Shown piece after piece: positions 8,781 through 17,880 of a stretch of DNA of 64,000 nt. The DNA is taken from assembly GCF_014205135.1 (NCBI RefSeq), contig NZ_JACHMY010000001.1:1364001-1428000 (forward strand). The letters run 5' to 3'. The DNA comes from Kribbella italica (GTDB lineage: Bacteria; Actinomycetota; Actinomycetes; Propionibacteriales; Kribbellaceae). The notes beneath the pieces were generated by a model. It searched no databases. It saw nothing but the letters and a program-made list of their open reading frames with translations, and was not told where the DNA came from. Within the stretch, counting starts at the first letter, position 1; every line of letters starts with the position of its first letter. Made by a program: the position numbers and the translations under genes.

Positions 8781-11700
8781 GCGGGCTACTGCGAGGACCA
8801 CTCAAGCGGCTGAAGGCAGGCAGCCCGGAGCAGGTGGTCTGGCGAGCACGTCTCGTCCTGGGCTGCCTGCTGCTGATCGCGCTGTCGTTCCACCAGGCGC
8901 CGGGCAAGATCGTGCCGGACACCAAGCTGGACCTCACCGCCAACCCGGGTGCCTTCCTGGTCCGGGCACTGCACCTGTGGGATCCGCAGGGCGCCTTCGG
9001 CCAGCTGCAGAACCAGGCGTACGGCTACCTGCTACCGATGGGCCCGTTCCACTGGCTACTGGACCTGGTGAACGTTCCGTCCTGGGCCATCCAGCGCGCG
9101 TGGTGGGCAGTGGTCCTCTGTACGGCGTTCCTCGGTGTCTGGAAGCTCGCCGGAGCACTCGGGTACGGCGCACCCTGGGCCCGCTTCACCGTCGCGCTGC
9201 TCTACGCGCTGAGCCCACGGATGCTCGGCGAGGTGGCGATCACCTCGATCGAGGTCTGGCCGCTCGCAATGGCCCCCTGGGTCTTGCTGCCGCTGGTGAC
9301 GCCGAGAGCCCGCTCCGGATGGTGGCGGGTCGGCTGGTCGGCCGTGGCGTTCGGACTGGTCGGGGGAGTGAACGCGGTCGCGACCGGCGCGACGCTGGTG
9401 CTGCCCGCGCTGTGGCTGCTGACGCGCCGGCTGGACCGGTCGACCCTGAAGCTGGCGGCCGGCTGGTTCGGCTGCATCGTCGCGGTGTCGTTCTGGTGGC
9501 TGGTCCCGTTGCTGCTGCTCGGCCAGTACAGCCCGCCGTTCCTGGACTGGATCGAGAACGCGGCGACCACGACCAGCAGCGCGAGCATCTTCGAGTCGTT
9601 CCGCGGGACCTCGCAGTGGCTGAACTTCCTGGCCACCGGCGGCGGGCCGAGCTGGCCGGCCGGTTGGCTGTTCGTCACGCAGCCGGCGCTGATCATGACG
9701 ACCGCGGCCGTTGCCCTGCTGGGCCTGGCAGGCCTCGCGATGGGCTCGCTGAGGAACAGAGGCTTCCTGCAGCTCTCGGTCGTCGTCGGCCTGCTCCTGC
9801 TGACGCTGGGCCATCACAGCTCACCCCTGTCCGGCCAGGTGCAGGACCTGCTCGACGGACCGCTCGCAGCACTGCGCAACACCCACAAGTTCGAGCTGGT
9901 CGTACGGCTGCCGCTGGCGCTCGCTGCAGCTCACGCACTGACCCGGCTGACCAGCTGGGCGACGGCCCGCGGCGTGCAGCGACGTCTCGTGCCTGCACTC
10001 GCCGCCTGCTTGGTCCTGTCGGTGGCGACCCCGGCCATCTTCGCTCAGCTACCCAGAGACGAGAGCTACGAAGCGATCCCCGCACACTGGCATGAGGCCG
10101 CGTCCTGGCTCGACAGCCAGCAGACCAGCGGCAGCGTACTCGTCGTACCGGCCGCGTCGTTCGCGGACTTCACCTGGGGCTCCACGAAGGATGAGCCGTT
10201 CCAGGCGTTGCTGAAGCGGCCGATGGCGGTGCGCGACGCCGTACCGCTCGGATCAGCCGGTACGACGCGCTGGCTGGACGAGGTGGAACGCCGACTGGGC
10301 TCCGGCGTCGGCGACCGGACCCTGCAGCAAGCACTAGCTCGAGCGGGGGTCCGGTATGTCGTCGTCCGCAACGACCTCCGGTACGACGCGCAGGTGAGCC
10401 CGACGGTCGCCGTGCACGAGAGCCTGGCCGAGGCGGGCATCGCACGAGCGGCGTACTTCGGACCGGCGACCGGCAGTTCGATCGAGTCGCCCACCCTGAC
10501 CTTGGACGAGCGGACCCGGCTGCCCTACCCCAGCGTGGAGATCTACGACGTCGGCGACGAGGTCAGGCCGGCCCGGCTGGTCCCGCAGTCCCAGTTGGTC
10601 GCTGTGCGCGGCGGCTCCGAGGACGTGCCGTCGGTGCTCACCGCACTGGGCGGCAACCGCGAGGCTGTGCTCAGCACGGACGCCAACGGCCTCGACCTGC
10701 CGCTGGTCCAGACCGACGGCCTGCAACGGCGGGAGGTGTCCGTCGGGCGCCCGGCCGACAACTACTCGCCGGTGATGACCGCGAGCGACCCCGGCCGGAT
10801 GGGCCGCCGCACGCTCGACTACCTGCTCGACCCGCCCTCGCCGCCGACCACTCGCGTGTGGGCGGGCGGAGTGGCCGACGTCCGCGCCTCGTCGTCAGCG
10901 GCCGATGCCGACGCGACCCTGCGCACCGGACCGGGCAACGGACCGTTCGCGGCCGTGGACGGCGACCCGTCGACCCGCTGGATCTCCGGCACGTTCGGGA
11001 AGAGCAGCGGCGAGTGGCTCGAGCTGAACTTCACCGCGCCGCGCAAGGTGTCCGACCTGAAGATCCAGTTCTCACTGCAGGCACCGACGACCGACCCGGT
11101 CCGCACCCTGACGGTGGACACGGATGCCGGCTCGCTGACCAGCGTGATCGAGGGCACGGGCAAGCCGCAGCCGGTCCCCGCCCCGGACGGCTTCACCCAG
11201 CGGCTGCGGCTCAGTGTCGGCGTGACCGACGGCAAGAACCCGAACGGCGTCGCCATCGCCGAGGTGATGCTGCCCGGACTGACACCGGTCAGTCGGCTCG
11301 AGGTACCGGGCGGTCTGGGCAAGCAGCCGGACGCACTGGTCTTCCGCACCGAGCAGGCCGGCCGCTCGGCCTGTCTGCACGCCGGTGTCCGTCCGCTCTG
11401 CCGGCAGAGCGTCGCGAAGGACTCGGAAGAGGCGACTGGTCTCTACCGCAGCGTCGACCTGCCCGGCGCCGCGTCGTACAAGCTGCAGGGGACGGCGTTG
11501 CCGCGGGACGGCGCGTCGCTGGAGCGACTGCTGGAGGTACCGGGCGGGATCACCGCGTCGGCCTCCTCGCGAGCAGTAGCCGCGCCCGAGGGCCGGCCTG
11601 GTGCAGTGGTCGACCAGGACCTCGGCACCGGCTGGGTGGCGGCACCGGAAGACGAGCGCCCGACGCTGACCTTGAAGTTGCCGGGGTACCGGAAGTTGCA

Positions 11701-12874
11701 GGGCATGCAGTTCCTGAGCGACCCGTACCTGGCCGCAGCCCGGCCGACCGAGGTGGAGGTCCGCTTCGACGGCGGTCGGGCGACGACGCTGCCGGTGACT
11801 CCGGAAGGGTTCGTGACGTTCCCCGATCGGTTCAAGTCCGTCCGCACCGTCGCGCTGGCCTTCACCGGGACGCAGGACGTGGTCGACGTCGACTCCGCGA
11901 CCGGTCTGTCCCGCCGTCTGCCGGTCGGCGTGGCCGAGCTGCGCATCCTCGGCGCCAACGACCTGCGCAAGGCGATCGACCCCAAGGCGGTCACCGGCGC
12001 GGTGTGCGGGTTCGGTCCGACGGTCCAGGTCGACGGCGTACCCGCGGCGACCAAGGTGACCGCGACGATGCTGGACGTGCTGCAGCGGCGGCCGGTGAAG
12101 TACACGCTGTGCCAGCAGCCGTCCGTACCGCTGCAGTCCGGTCGCCACACTCTGGATGTTGCCGCCAGCAAGGACTTCACACCGGTCGAGGTGACGCTGA
12201 CCAAGACCGATGCGGTGACGCCGGAGAACGTGCCTGCGCAGGGCGTCAACGTCTGGCGGCCCAGCCCGGCCGAGCTGACGCTGGAGGCACCGGTGGCCAC
12301 CGAGGACTCGGTGCTGACCGTCGCGCAGAACTTCAGCACGGGCTGGGAGGCGTACGACGGCACCGGCCGCAAGCTGGTCCCGATCCGGGTCGGCGGCTGG
12401 CAGCAGGGCTGGCTGCTCCCGGCAGGGCCCGAGCAACAGGTCACCGCGCGCTTCACGCCCGACCGCGACTACCGGGCCGGTCTGCTCGTCGGACTGGTCG
12501 CCCTGATCCTCGTTGCCGGGTTGGCGATCTTCTCGCGGCGCCGGTCGCGCCACTCCGGCCACCGGCTGCGTGAGGCCCAGCGGCTCGGTGCCTGGCCGGC
12601 CTCCGTCCTGCTGGTGGTGGCAGGTGTCTTCATGGCCGGCTGGATCGGACTGGCCGTCACAGTCGTCGCTGCGGCGTTGGCCTGGTTCCTGGACGGTCGC
12701 AGGATCGCCCTGATCGGTGCGGTCGTCGTAGCGGTCCTGCTCGGTACGGCGATCGCCGCGGCTCAGCCCTGGCCGGACGGCGATGCGGGACTGACGTCCG
12801 GAGTCGTCCAGGGATCCGTACTGCTGGCCGTGGCGTTGGCGGCGCTGTCGAGGCCGACCGGCGAAACGTCGTAG
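8777..12874 (+). CDS. AftD-like alpha-(1->3)-arabinofuranosyltransferase family protein (DUF3367)
   Basis: This 1365-residue membrane enzyme resembles mycobacterial AftD. The N-terminal third is a GT-C module with many spans; the first external loop has the acidic sequence VPDTKLDLTANPGAFL (about residues 45-60), where GT-C enzymes keep catalytic acids. A large outside region follows with two F5/8C (discoidin)-like segments near 700-830 (FAAVDGDPSTRWISG) and 930-1060 (GAVVDQDLGTGWVAAP). The protein ends with about four spans. In mycobacteria AftD adds arabinofuranose branches to wall arabinan; what it decorates here is unknown. Its 3' end overlaps the convergent acyltransferase gene by 112 bp. 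Confidence 0.85.
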   Translation: MSGLLRGPLKRLKAGSPEQVVWRARLVLGCLLLIALSFHQAPGKIVPDTKLDLTANPGAFLVRALHLWDPQGAFGQLQNQAYGYLLPMGPFHWLLDLVNVPSWAIQRAWWAVVLCTAFLGVWKLAGALGYGAPWARFTVALLYALSPRMLGEVAITSIEVWPLAMAPWVLLPLVTPRARSGWWRVGWSAVAFGLVGGVNAVATGATLVLPALWLLTRRLDRSTLKLAAGWFGCIVAVSFWWLVPLLLLGQYSPPFLDWIENAATTTSSASIFESFRGTSQWLNFLATGGGPSWPAGWLFVTQPALIMTTAAVALLGLAGLAMGSLRNRGFLQLSVVVGLLLLTLGHHSSPLSGQVQDLLDGPLAALRNTHKFELVVRLPLALAAAHALTRLTSWATARGVQRRLVPALAACLVLSVATPAIFAQLPRDESYEAIPAHWHEAASWLDSQQTSGSVLVVPAASFADFTWGSTKDEPFQALLKRPMAVRDAVPLGSAGTTRWLDEVERRLGSGVGDRTLQQALARAGVRYVVVRNDLRYDAQVSPTVAVHESLAEAGIARAAYFGPATGSSIESPTLTLDERTRLPYPSVEIYDVGDEVRPARLVPQSQLVAVRGGSEDVPSVLTALGGNREAVLSTDANGLDLPLVQTDGLQRREVSVGRPADNYSPVMTASDPGRMGRRTLDYLLDPPSPPTTRVWAGGVADVRASSSAADADATLRTGPGNGPFAAVDGDPSTRWISGTFGKSSGEWLELNFTAPRKVSDLKIQFSLQAPTTDPVRTLTVDTDAGSLTSVIEGTGKPQPVPAPDGFTQRLRLSVGVTDGKNPNGVAIAEVMLPGLTPVSRLEVPGGLGKQPDALVFRTEQAGRSACLHAGVRPLCRQSVAKDSEEATGLYRSVDLPGAASYKLQGTALPRDGASLERLLEVPGGITASASSRAVAAPEGRPGAVVDQDLGTGWVAAPEDERPTLTLKLPGYRKLQGMQFLSDPYLAAARPTEVEVRFDGGRATTLPVTPEGFVTFPDRFKSVRTVALAFTGTQDVVDVDSATGLSRRLPVGVAELRILGANDLRKAIDPKAVTGAVCGFGPTVQVDGVPAATKVTATMLDVLQRRPVKYTLCQQPSVPLQSGRHTLDVAASKDFTPVEVTLTKTDAVTPENVPAQGVNVWRPSPAELTLEAPVATEDSVLTVAQNFSTGWEAYDGTGRKLVPIRVGGWQQGWLLPAGPEQQVTARFTPDRDYRAGLLVGLVALILVAGLAIFSRRRSRHSGHRLREAQRLGAWPASVLLVVAGVFMAGWIGLAVTVVAAALAWFLDGRRIALIGAVVVAVLLGTAIAAAQPWPDGDAGLTSGVVQGSVLLAVALAALSRPTGETS

Positions 12875-13986
12875 GACCGGTCCCGCCGGCCGAGCCGCAT
12901 GATCGGCCGCTCCATCAGGTAGTAGCTCGCGGCGGCGACAGCGGTCGACAGGACCAGCGTCGGCCAGAAGAGCAGGGCGAAGTGGCCCTCGAAGGGCTTG
13001 ATGTCGAAGAGTTGCTCGACCAGACTCAGCACGATCAGGTGGTAGCAGAAGACACCGAACGAGATGTCTCCGGCGACGTGCCCGATCCGGCCGCCGAGGA
13101 TCGCGGCGGTCCGCCGCGACGGCGTGATCGCCGGGAACACCACACAGGCGGCGATCGCGGTGTAGAGCAAGCTCTTCACGAACGCCTGGCCGGCGCTCGA
13201 CGACGTCAGGTTGTACGGGCCGGCGAGCGGGCCCGACGCGATCACCAGCAGGACGGCCGCGACCGCCCAGATCGTGCCGGGGACCGTGGACAGCGTGTCG
13301 AGCGCGGAGTGCCCGAGCCGTCCGCTGCTCCGGGCGACCTGCCAGAGCGCGAAGCCCATGCCCACCGCGAACCAGCCGAGGTAACCGGGCAGCCAGAGCC
13401 CGGCCATCGGCTGGTCGGTCGCGTTGACGGCAGCCATCCAGACCGGGCCGAGCAGCGTGAAACAGGTCAGCACGGCGAGCCGGCGACGTACCGCCTTGCG
13501 GGTCGGGCGCTCGTAGCTGATCAGCAGGCGAGCCAGGAACGGCAGCAGGAGGTAGAACGCGCCCTCCGTCGCCAGGCTCCACATCTGGGTGAGTCCGTCG
13601 GCGGCGGGAGAGCCGACGTAGATCTGGCTCAACGACGCGTGCCGCAGGTACGTCGTCCAGGTGATGCCGTCCTGGCGGGGGACCAGCAGGGCCGCGAGGA
13701 TCACGGCCACCCACAACGCGGGCAGGATCCGCAGGGCCCGGTTGCGCAGGTACGGGAGCGTCAGCGGCGGCTCGGTCTCGCCGAACCAGGCGACGACGTA
13801 CGGCCGGTAGAGCAGGAAGCCGGAGATCGCGAAGAAGATCGCCACTCCGACGTCGAGCCGCGCCAGCAGGCCGGCGAAGGGGCCGTTCAGCGAGTCGCCG
13901 CTGTGGAAGCCGACGTGCGTGGTCAGCACGGCGAGGGCTCCGAAGGCCCGCAGACCGTCCAGGGCGGGGAAACGCGTCCGTCTCAT
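12763..13986 (-). CDS. Acyltransferase 3 family membrane protein (OafA/YrhL type)
   Basis: The 407-residue protein has about ten membrane spans and the acyltransferase-3 opening FPALDGLRAFGALAVLTTH, including the conserved active-site region His at the end of span 1. It also has FFAISGFLLYRPYV and RNRALRILPALWVAV (the R-x10 motif region), and closes with YYLMERPIMRLGRR. Such enzymes O-acylate extracellular glycans or lipids. It follows the 614-residue membrane protein by 13 bp on the same strand. The last ~40 residues form a polar tail encoded antisense to AftD's final spans. Confidence 0.85.
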   Translation of the reverse strand: MRRTRFPALDGLRAFGALAVLTTHVGFHSGDSLNGPFAGLLARLDVGVAIFFAISGFLLYRPYVVAWFGETEPPLTLPYLRNRALRILPALWVAVILAALLVPRQDGITWTTYLRHASLSQIYVGSPAADGLTQMWSLATEGAFYLLLPFLARLLISYERPTRKAVRRRLAVLTCFTLLGPVWMAAVNATDQPMAGLWLPGYLGWFAVGMGFALWQVARSSGRLGHSALDTLSTVPGTIWAVAAVLLVIASGPLAGPYNLTSSSAGQAFVKSLLYTAIAACVVFPAITPSRRTAAILGGRIGHVAGDISFGVFCYHLIVLSLVEQLFDIKPFEGHFALLFWPTLVLSTAVAAASYYLMERPIMRLGRRDRSYDVSPVGLDSAANATASSTDPWTTPDVSPASPSGQG

Positions 13987-13999
13987 GCAGTCACCTGTG

Positions 14000-15844
14000 T
14001 CATTCGCTCACCCGGGGCAGGCCGATCTCGACGTTGCCGATGCAGAGGTTGCTCTTCGGGTCGGTGCTCCGGAACCGGACCGCGGCCAGGTCGGTCACCG
14101 GGGTCGGACCGAGATACCTGTTCGCCAGTCCGGCGGGCCACACCGCGGGTACTGCGGCCGGTACGGCGACGGAGCGGCCGTCGGTGCCGACCAGCTCGAT
14201 CGCGACGGTGTGCTCCACTCTGCTCAGGTAGCCGACCTTGACGAACCAGTTGGCCGTCGGGCGCTCGGCGGTGGTCGCCTTCAGCGGCAGCGTCACCGTG
14301 CTCGCGCCCTGGAGGAAGACCGAGCAGATCTGCCCCTTGCCCTTGGGTGGGATGGCCGCGGTCGCCCACGCACCGAGGTGCGCCGGACGGATCCGGCCGG
14401 CGTCGTCGACCATCCGCGGTTCACTGCTCGAGGACTGCAGCTGGAAGGGGATTCCGGCCGTCCGGAGCACGGGGGAGACGCGTGGATCGGCCGACAGCGC
14501 GACGGACAACGAGTTCGGCAGGCGGGTGTCCCAGAGGTTCACCGCCGGACCGGCGTTCTCCAGCTCGGCGCGCAGCGTCGCGAAGTACGGGCGGGACGGG
14601 TTGTCGTCCCAGTACTGCGCGAAGCTCGCCAGGGAGACGACGGCGGCCGTCGTCCAGGTGATCATCGCGCCGGCGGCGACCAGCGGGGGGAAGCGGATCC
14701 ATCGGGCGGTGAGCACGACCGCGAGTGTCAGGGGGATCGCCAGGTCCGACCAGTAGTGGTAGTGCACGGTGAAGGAGGCGCCGAAGAGCGTGAAGCGTCC
14801 GTAGGAGACCAGGAGCAGCGTGACCAGGGTGTAGATGCCGACCGAGGCCCAGAGCAGTAGGACCCGGCGGTCGTGGCGCCATGCGGTGAGGAGCAGGCCG
14901 GCCGCGACGATCCCGCCGAGGACCACGACGGGGCCGGGAGCGTCCGCGAGGCCGAAGGCGCCGGAGATCGGGCTCCAGTGCCAGGGGCCGCCGGCGAGTG
15001 CGCCTAGCGGTACGGCGAACGACTTGCCGGCCAGTTCGACCAGGGTGCCGAAGCTGGGGAACCGGCCTGCCGTGGGGCTGCCGTTGGCGGCGTACAGGAT
15101 GCCGAAGGCAACGATCGGGACGGTCAGCGCGGCGGCGTACGGCCAGGTCCGGCGCAACCAGGGCTTCAGGGGAGTCTCGCGCAGGTAGAGCGCCAGGGCG
15201 AGCGCGGTGACGAGGACCAGGCCCGATTTCTCCCAGCAGGCCAGGGAAACCAGCAGGGAAAGGGGGCCGTAGGCAACGGCTCGGCGGCGGTGGCCGGCGG
15301 ACCAGTCGACGGTCGCGTGCAGCAGGAGGAGGCCGAAGACGTGGGCCGGGAGGTTGTTGACGCCGCTGGACAGGGACATGAACGACGGCATGCTGAGCGA
15401 GGTCAGCGCGTAGAGGACCGTGCCGGTCAGGACCCACCAGCTCGCGCCGAGCAGCCGCAGCAGGAGCAGGCCGAGCAGCGTGATCGCCAACGCCTGCAGG
15501 AGAACCCGGCAGACGACGGTGAAGTCCCAGTTCAGCGGCGCGAGCTCGGCGAAGGTTGCGTAGACGAAGCGCAGGCCCGGCGCGATGTGATCGTTCACCG
15601 GGGTCAGCAGCTCGCGCGGCGCGAAGCCCTCGCCGCCCTGGACCAGGAACTCGACGTCGTCGCTCAGCCAGGAGCCGCGGCGCGCGAGCAGGCCGAGCAC
15701 CACCGACTGGACGACCGCGACGCCGATGACGAGTGCCCGCAGTACGGCCGGATCGGGCGCGGACCAGTGGCTCGCCGACGCGCGCCGAACGGCCGGTTCG
15801 GGCCCGGTGCGACGGCGTACGAGCATGCCTTGGATCCCCCTCAT
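14000..15844 (-). CDS. Multi-pass membrane protein, probable GT-C-like; function unknown
   Basis: The 614-residue protein has about ten to eleven spans in its first 420 residues, then a soluble C-terminal domain of about 190 residues with no motif I recognise. The first external loop has acidic residues (GSWLSDDVEFLVQGG), the position where GT-C glycosyltransferases often keep catalytic Asp/Glu. This and the context suggest a sugar transferase using polyprenyl-phosphate donors. It is the first gene of a two-gene unit with the O-acyltransferase. The ATG at 15844 is the longest start; an internal start cannot be excluded because the first 30 residues are basic and poorly conserved in character. 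Confidence 0.6.
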   Translation of the reverse strand: MRGIQGMLVRRRTGPEPAVRRASASHWSAPDPAVLRALVIGVAVVQSVVLGLLARRGSWLSDDVEFLVQGGEGFAPRELLTPVNDHIAPGLRFVYATFAELAPLNWDFTVVCRVLLQALAITLLGLLLLRLLGASWWVLTGTVLYALTSLSMPSFMSLSSGVNNLPAHVFGLLLLHATVDWSAGHRRRAVAYGPLSLLVSLACWEKSGLVLVTALALALYLRETPLKPWLRRTWPYAAALTVPIVAFGILYAANGSPTAGRFPSFGTLVELAGKSFAVPLGALAGGPWHWSPISGAFGLADAPGPVVVLGGIVAAGLLLTAWRHDRRVLLLWASVGIYTLVTLLLVSYGRFTLFGASFTVHYHYWSDLAIPLTLAVVLTARWIRFPPLVAAGAMITWTTAAVVSLASFAQYWDDNPSRPYFATLRAELENAGPAVNLWDTRLPNSLSVALSADPRVSPVLRTAGIPFQLQSSSSEPRMVDDAGRIRPAHLGAWATAAIPPKGKGQICSVFLQGASTVTLPLKATTAERPTANWFVKVGYLSRVEHTVAIELVGTDGRSVAVPAAVPAVWPAGLANRYLGPTPVTDLAAVRFRSTDPKSNLCIGNVEIGLPRVSE

Positions 15845-15944
15845 GGGGCCGGACTATATGTCAGCCAGGGACGACCTCGAACTGCCTCTGTTCAAGAACG
15901 CTACTCGCTGGTAGCGTCCCGCGGACAGACCGGGAGGGGTTGTT

Positions 15945-17030
15945 GTGGGGAATCGCAGTCGGATCGTGCTGCTGGCACTGGGGATCTTCTTCGTCGGGGT
16001 GGCCGTGATGGCCAGGTTCTACGCCTACCCGACGCTCGCGGTGGCGCCGCCGGACCAGGTCGCGCACACCACGTCGACGACGACGCAGGACGGCACGGTG
16101 TTCGTGGTCGCGACGCAGAAGGAGACCCAGCTGCCGCTGACGTCGACCCGGACCGTGCGCGGTGACGTGGTCGCGGCCGAGAAGATCGGCCAGGCGCTGA
16201 ACCGCGAGGTGGTCGTGTTCGACACCGCGGTGGTCACCGACGACGACCCGGCGTACGCGTTCCCGAGCGAGGACGACGCCAAGCGCGACGACAAGGCGCC
16301 GCTGAGCTTCGTGCAGGAGCGGGTGGTGCTGGACGCGCACACCGGCGAGGCGATCGCCTGGGACCCGGACAAGGCCACGGACAACAGCGGCGAGTACATC
16401 ACCACGACGCTGAAGACCGAGGACCGCAAGCGGCCGGGCGACCAGGTCTTCAAGGACGGTCACCAGGGGCTGGTGCTGAAGTTCCCGTTCGGCACCGAGA
16501 AGAAGACGTACAAGTTCTGGGACAGCACGCTGCGCCAGGCGTTCCCGATCGAGTTCAAGGGCGAGACCGAGCTGCTCGGGCTGAAGGTCTACAAGTTCGT
16601 CCAGGAGATCCCGAAGTCCGAGGTGCCGCAGGCGGCCAAGCTGAAGGTGCCGGGCGCGCTGATCGGTGAGAAGGGCCAGCCGTCGGTCGTCGTCGACCGC
16701 AGCTACCAGAACACCCGAACGCTGTGGATCGAGCCGGTCACCGGCGCGATCATCAAGGGCGAGGAGAAGCAGCTCGCGACGATCGACTACAACGGCGAGG
16801 TCAAGATCACCGCGACCGACGCCACGATCGGGTACGACGACGCGACGGTGAAGAAGAACGTCGAGGGTGCGACGGTCGACGGCAAGGCCGAGGGCGGGTA
16901 CGCCGAGAAGGCGTCGCAGCTGAACCTGATCGGCTTCTGGGTGCCGCTACTGTCGCTGATCCTGGGCCTGCTGCTGCTCGGGCTGGCCGGGTTCCTGTCG
17001 CTGCGGCCGAAGGCTCGCCGGGCGGCCTAG
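15945..17030 (+). CDS. DUF3068 (porin PorA family-like) membrane-anchored protein
   Basis: The 361-residue protein has an N-terminal span (IVLLALGIFFVGVAVMARFY), a large extracytoplasmic domain, and a C-terminal span near residues 328-352 (FWVPLLSLILGLLLLGLAGF) followed by a basic tail. This two-anchor layout and the beta-rich middle fit DUF3068, found throughout the actinobacteria; the M. tuberculosis member Rv0227c is also near aftD. The GTG start follows GGGAGGGG at a good distance. Function is unknown; location suggests envelope polysaccharide assembly. Confidence 0.8.
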   Translation: MGNRSRIVLLALGIFFVGVAVMARFYAYPTLAVAPPDQVAHTTSTTTQDGTVFVVATQKETQLPLTSTRTVRGDVVAAEKIGQALNREVVVFDTAVVTDDDPAYAFPSEDDAKRDDKAPLSFVQERVVLDAHTGEAIAWDPDKATDNSGEYITTTLKTEDRKRPGDQVFKDGHQGLVLKFPFGTEKKTYKFWDSTLRQAFPIEFKGETELLGLKVYKFVQEIPKSEVPQAAKLKVPGALIGEKGQPSVVVDRSYQNTRTLWIEPVTGAIIKGEEKQLATIDYNGEVKITATDATIGYDDATVKKNVEGATVDGKAEGGYAEKASQLNLIGFWVPLLSLILGLLLLGLAGFLSLRPKARRAA

Positions 17031-17041
17031 GGGTTGTCCCG

Positions 17042-17845
17042 CTAGGGCTTGGTGCCGGCCTTGTGGGCGGACCAGATCGCGGTGCCGGGGACCAGGCGGC
17101 CGCGCTCTGGTCCCCAGCCGCCCCAGACCTGGTCGTGGCCGGCCGGCCACTCCGGTTCGAGCAGGTCGTCGACGACGAAGCCGGCGCCGGTGAGCGCGCG
17201 GATCCAGTCGCCGGTGGTCCGGTGGTGCTCGGCGTAGATCGCGACGCCGTGCTCGTCGACCTCGACGTACGGCGTGCGGTCGAAGTACGACTGGGTGATC
17301 CGCAGGCCGGCCGGGGTCGGGTCGTCCGGCATGCTCCAGCGGATCGGGTGGGTGACCGAGAAGACCAGCAGGCCTTGGGGTTTGAGCGTGCGTGCGATCT
17401 CGCGCAGGGCGGCCTCGGCGTCGGCGACGAACGGCAACGCGCCGAAGGCCGAGCAGGCGACGTCGAAGGTGCTGTCGGCGAACGGGATCGCGGTCGCGTC
17501 GGCGGCGACCGTGCGGACCGGCGTACCGGTCTTGCGGTCGAGTGCCTTGGCAACCTCGAGCTGCTCGAAGGAGATGTCGAAGGCAACGGCCCGCGCGCCT
17601 TGCTTGGTCAGCCAGCGGGCGCACTGCGCGGCACCGCAGCCGATCTCGAGCACGCGCTTGCCGCGGACGCTGCCGAGGAGCTGGGCATCGGCCTCGTCGA
17701 CGCCCTCGGGACACCAGACGAACCGGTCGTCGCCGAGAAAGGCGCCGTGCTCCTCGAGATACTCGGTCGCGGCCGAGTCCCAGTAGGTCTTGCTGGCCTG
17801 CGAGGTCTGCGCCTCGGTCAGCTCGATACGTTGCGGCTCGACCAC
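17042..17845 (-). CDS. Class I SAM-dependent methyltransferase (UbiE-like)
   Basis: The 267-residue protein carries motif I VLEIGCGAAQCARWL at about residues 64-78, motif II region AVAFDISFEQLEVA, and motif IV/post-motif TFDVACSAFGALPF near 130. It is a soluble small-molecule methyltransferase; the substrate cannot be told. It converges on the DUF3068 gene with only 11 bp between the stops, and no clear terminator is visible there. Confidence 0.85.
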   Translation of the reverse strand: MVEPQRIELTEAQTSQASKTYWDSAATEYLEEHGAFLGDDRFVWCPEGVDEADAQLLGSVRGKRVLEIGCGAAQCARWLTKQGARAVAFDISFEQLEVAKALDRKTGTPVRTVAADATAIPFADSTFDVACSAFGALPFVADAEAALREIARTLKPQGLLVFSVTHPIRWSMPDDPTPAGLRITQSYFDRTPYVEVDEHGVAIYAEHHRTTGDWIRALTGAGFVVDDLLEPEWPAGHDQVWGGWGPERGRLVPGTAIWSAHKAGTKP

Positions 17846-17880
17846 GCCGTCACCCTATCCCCGGGGCCCCGGGAACCTAT

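Noticed and set aside
11072..13714. 880-codon open frame on the minus strand across the AftD gene
   Set aside because: It is Arg/Gly/Asp-rich with no domain and lies antisense to a well-supported membrane protein and partly in another frame of the acyltransferase; open frames of this kind are expected at this G+C content.
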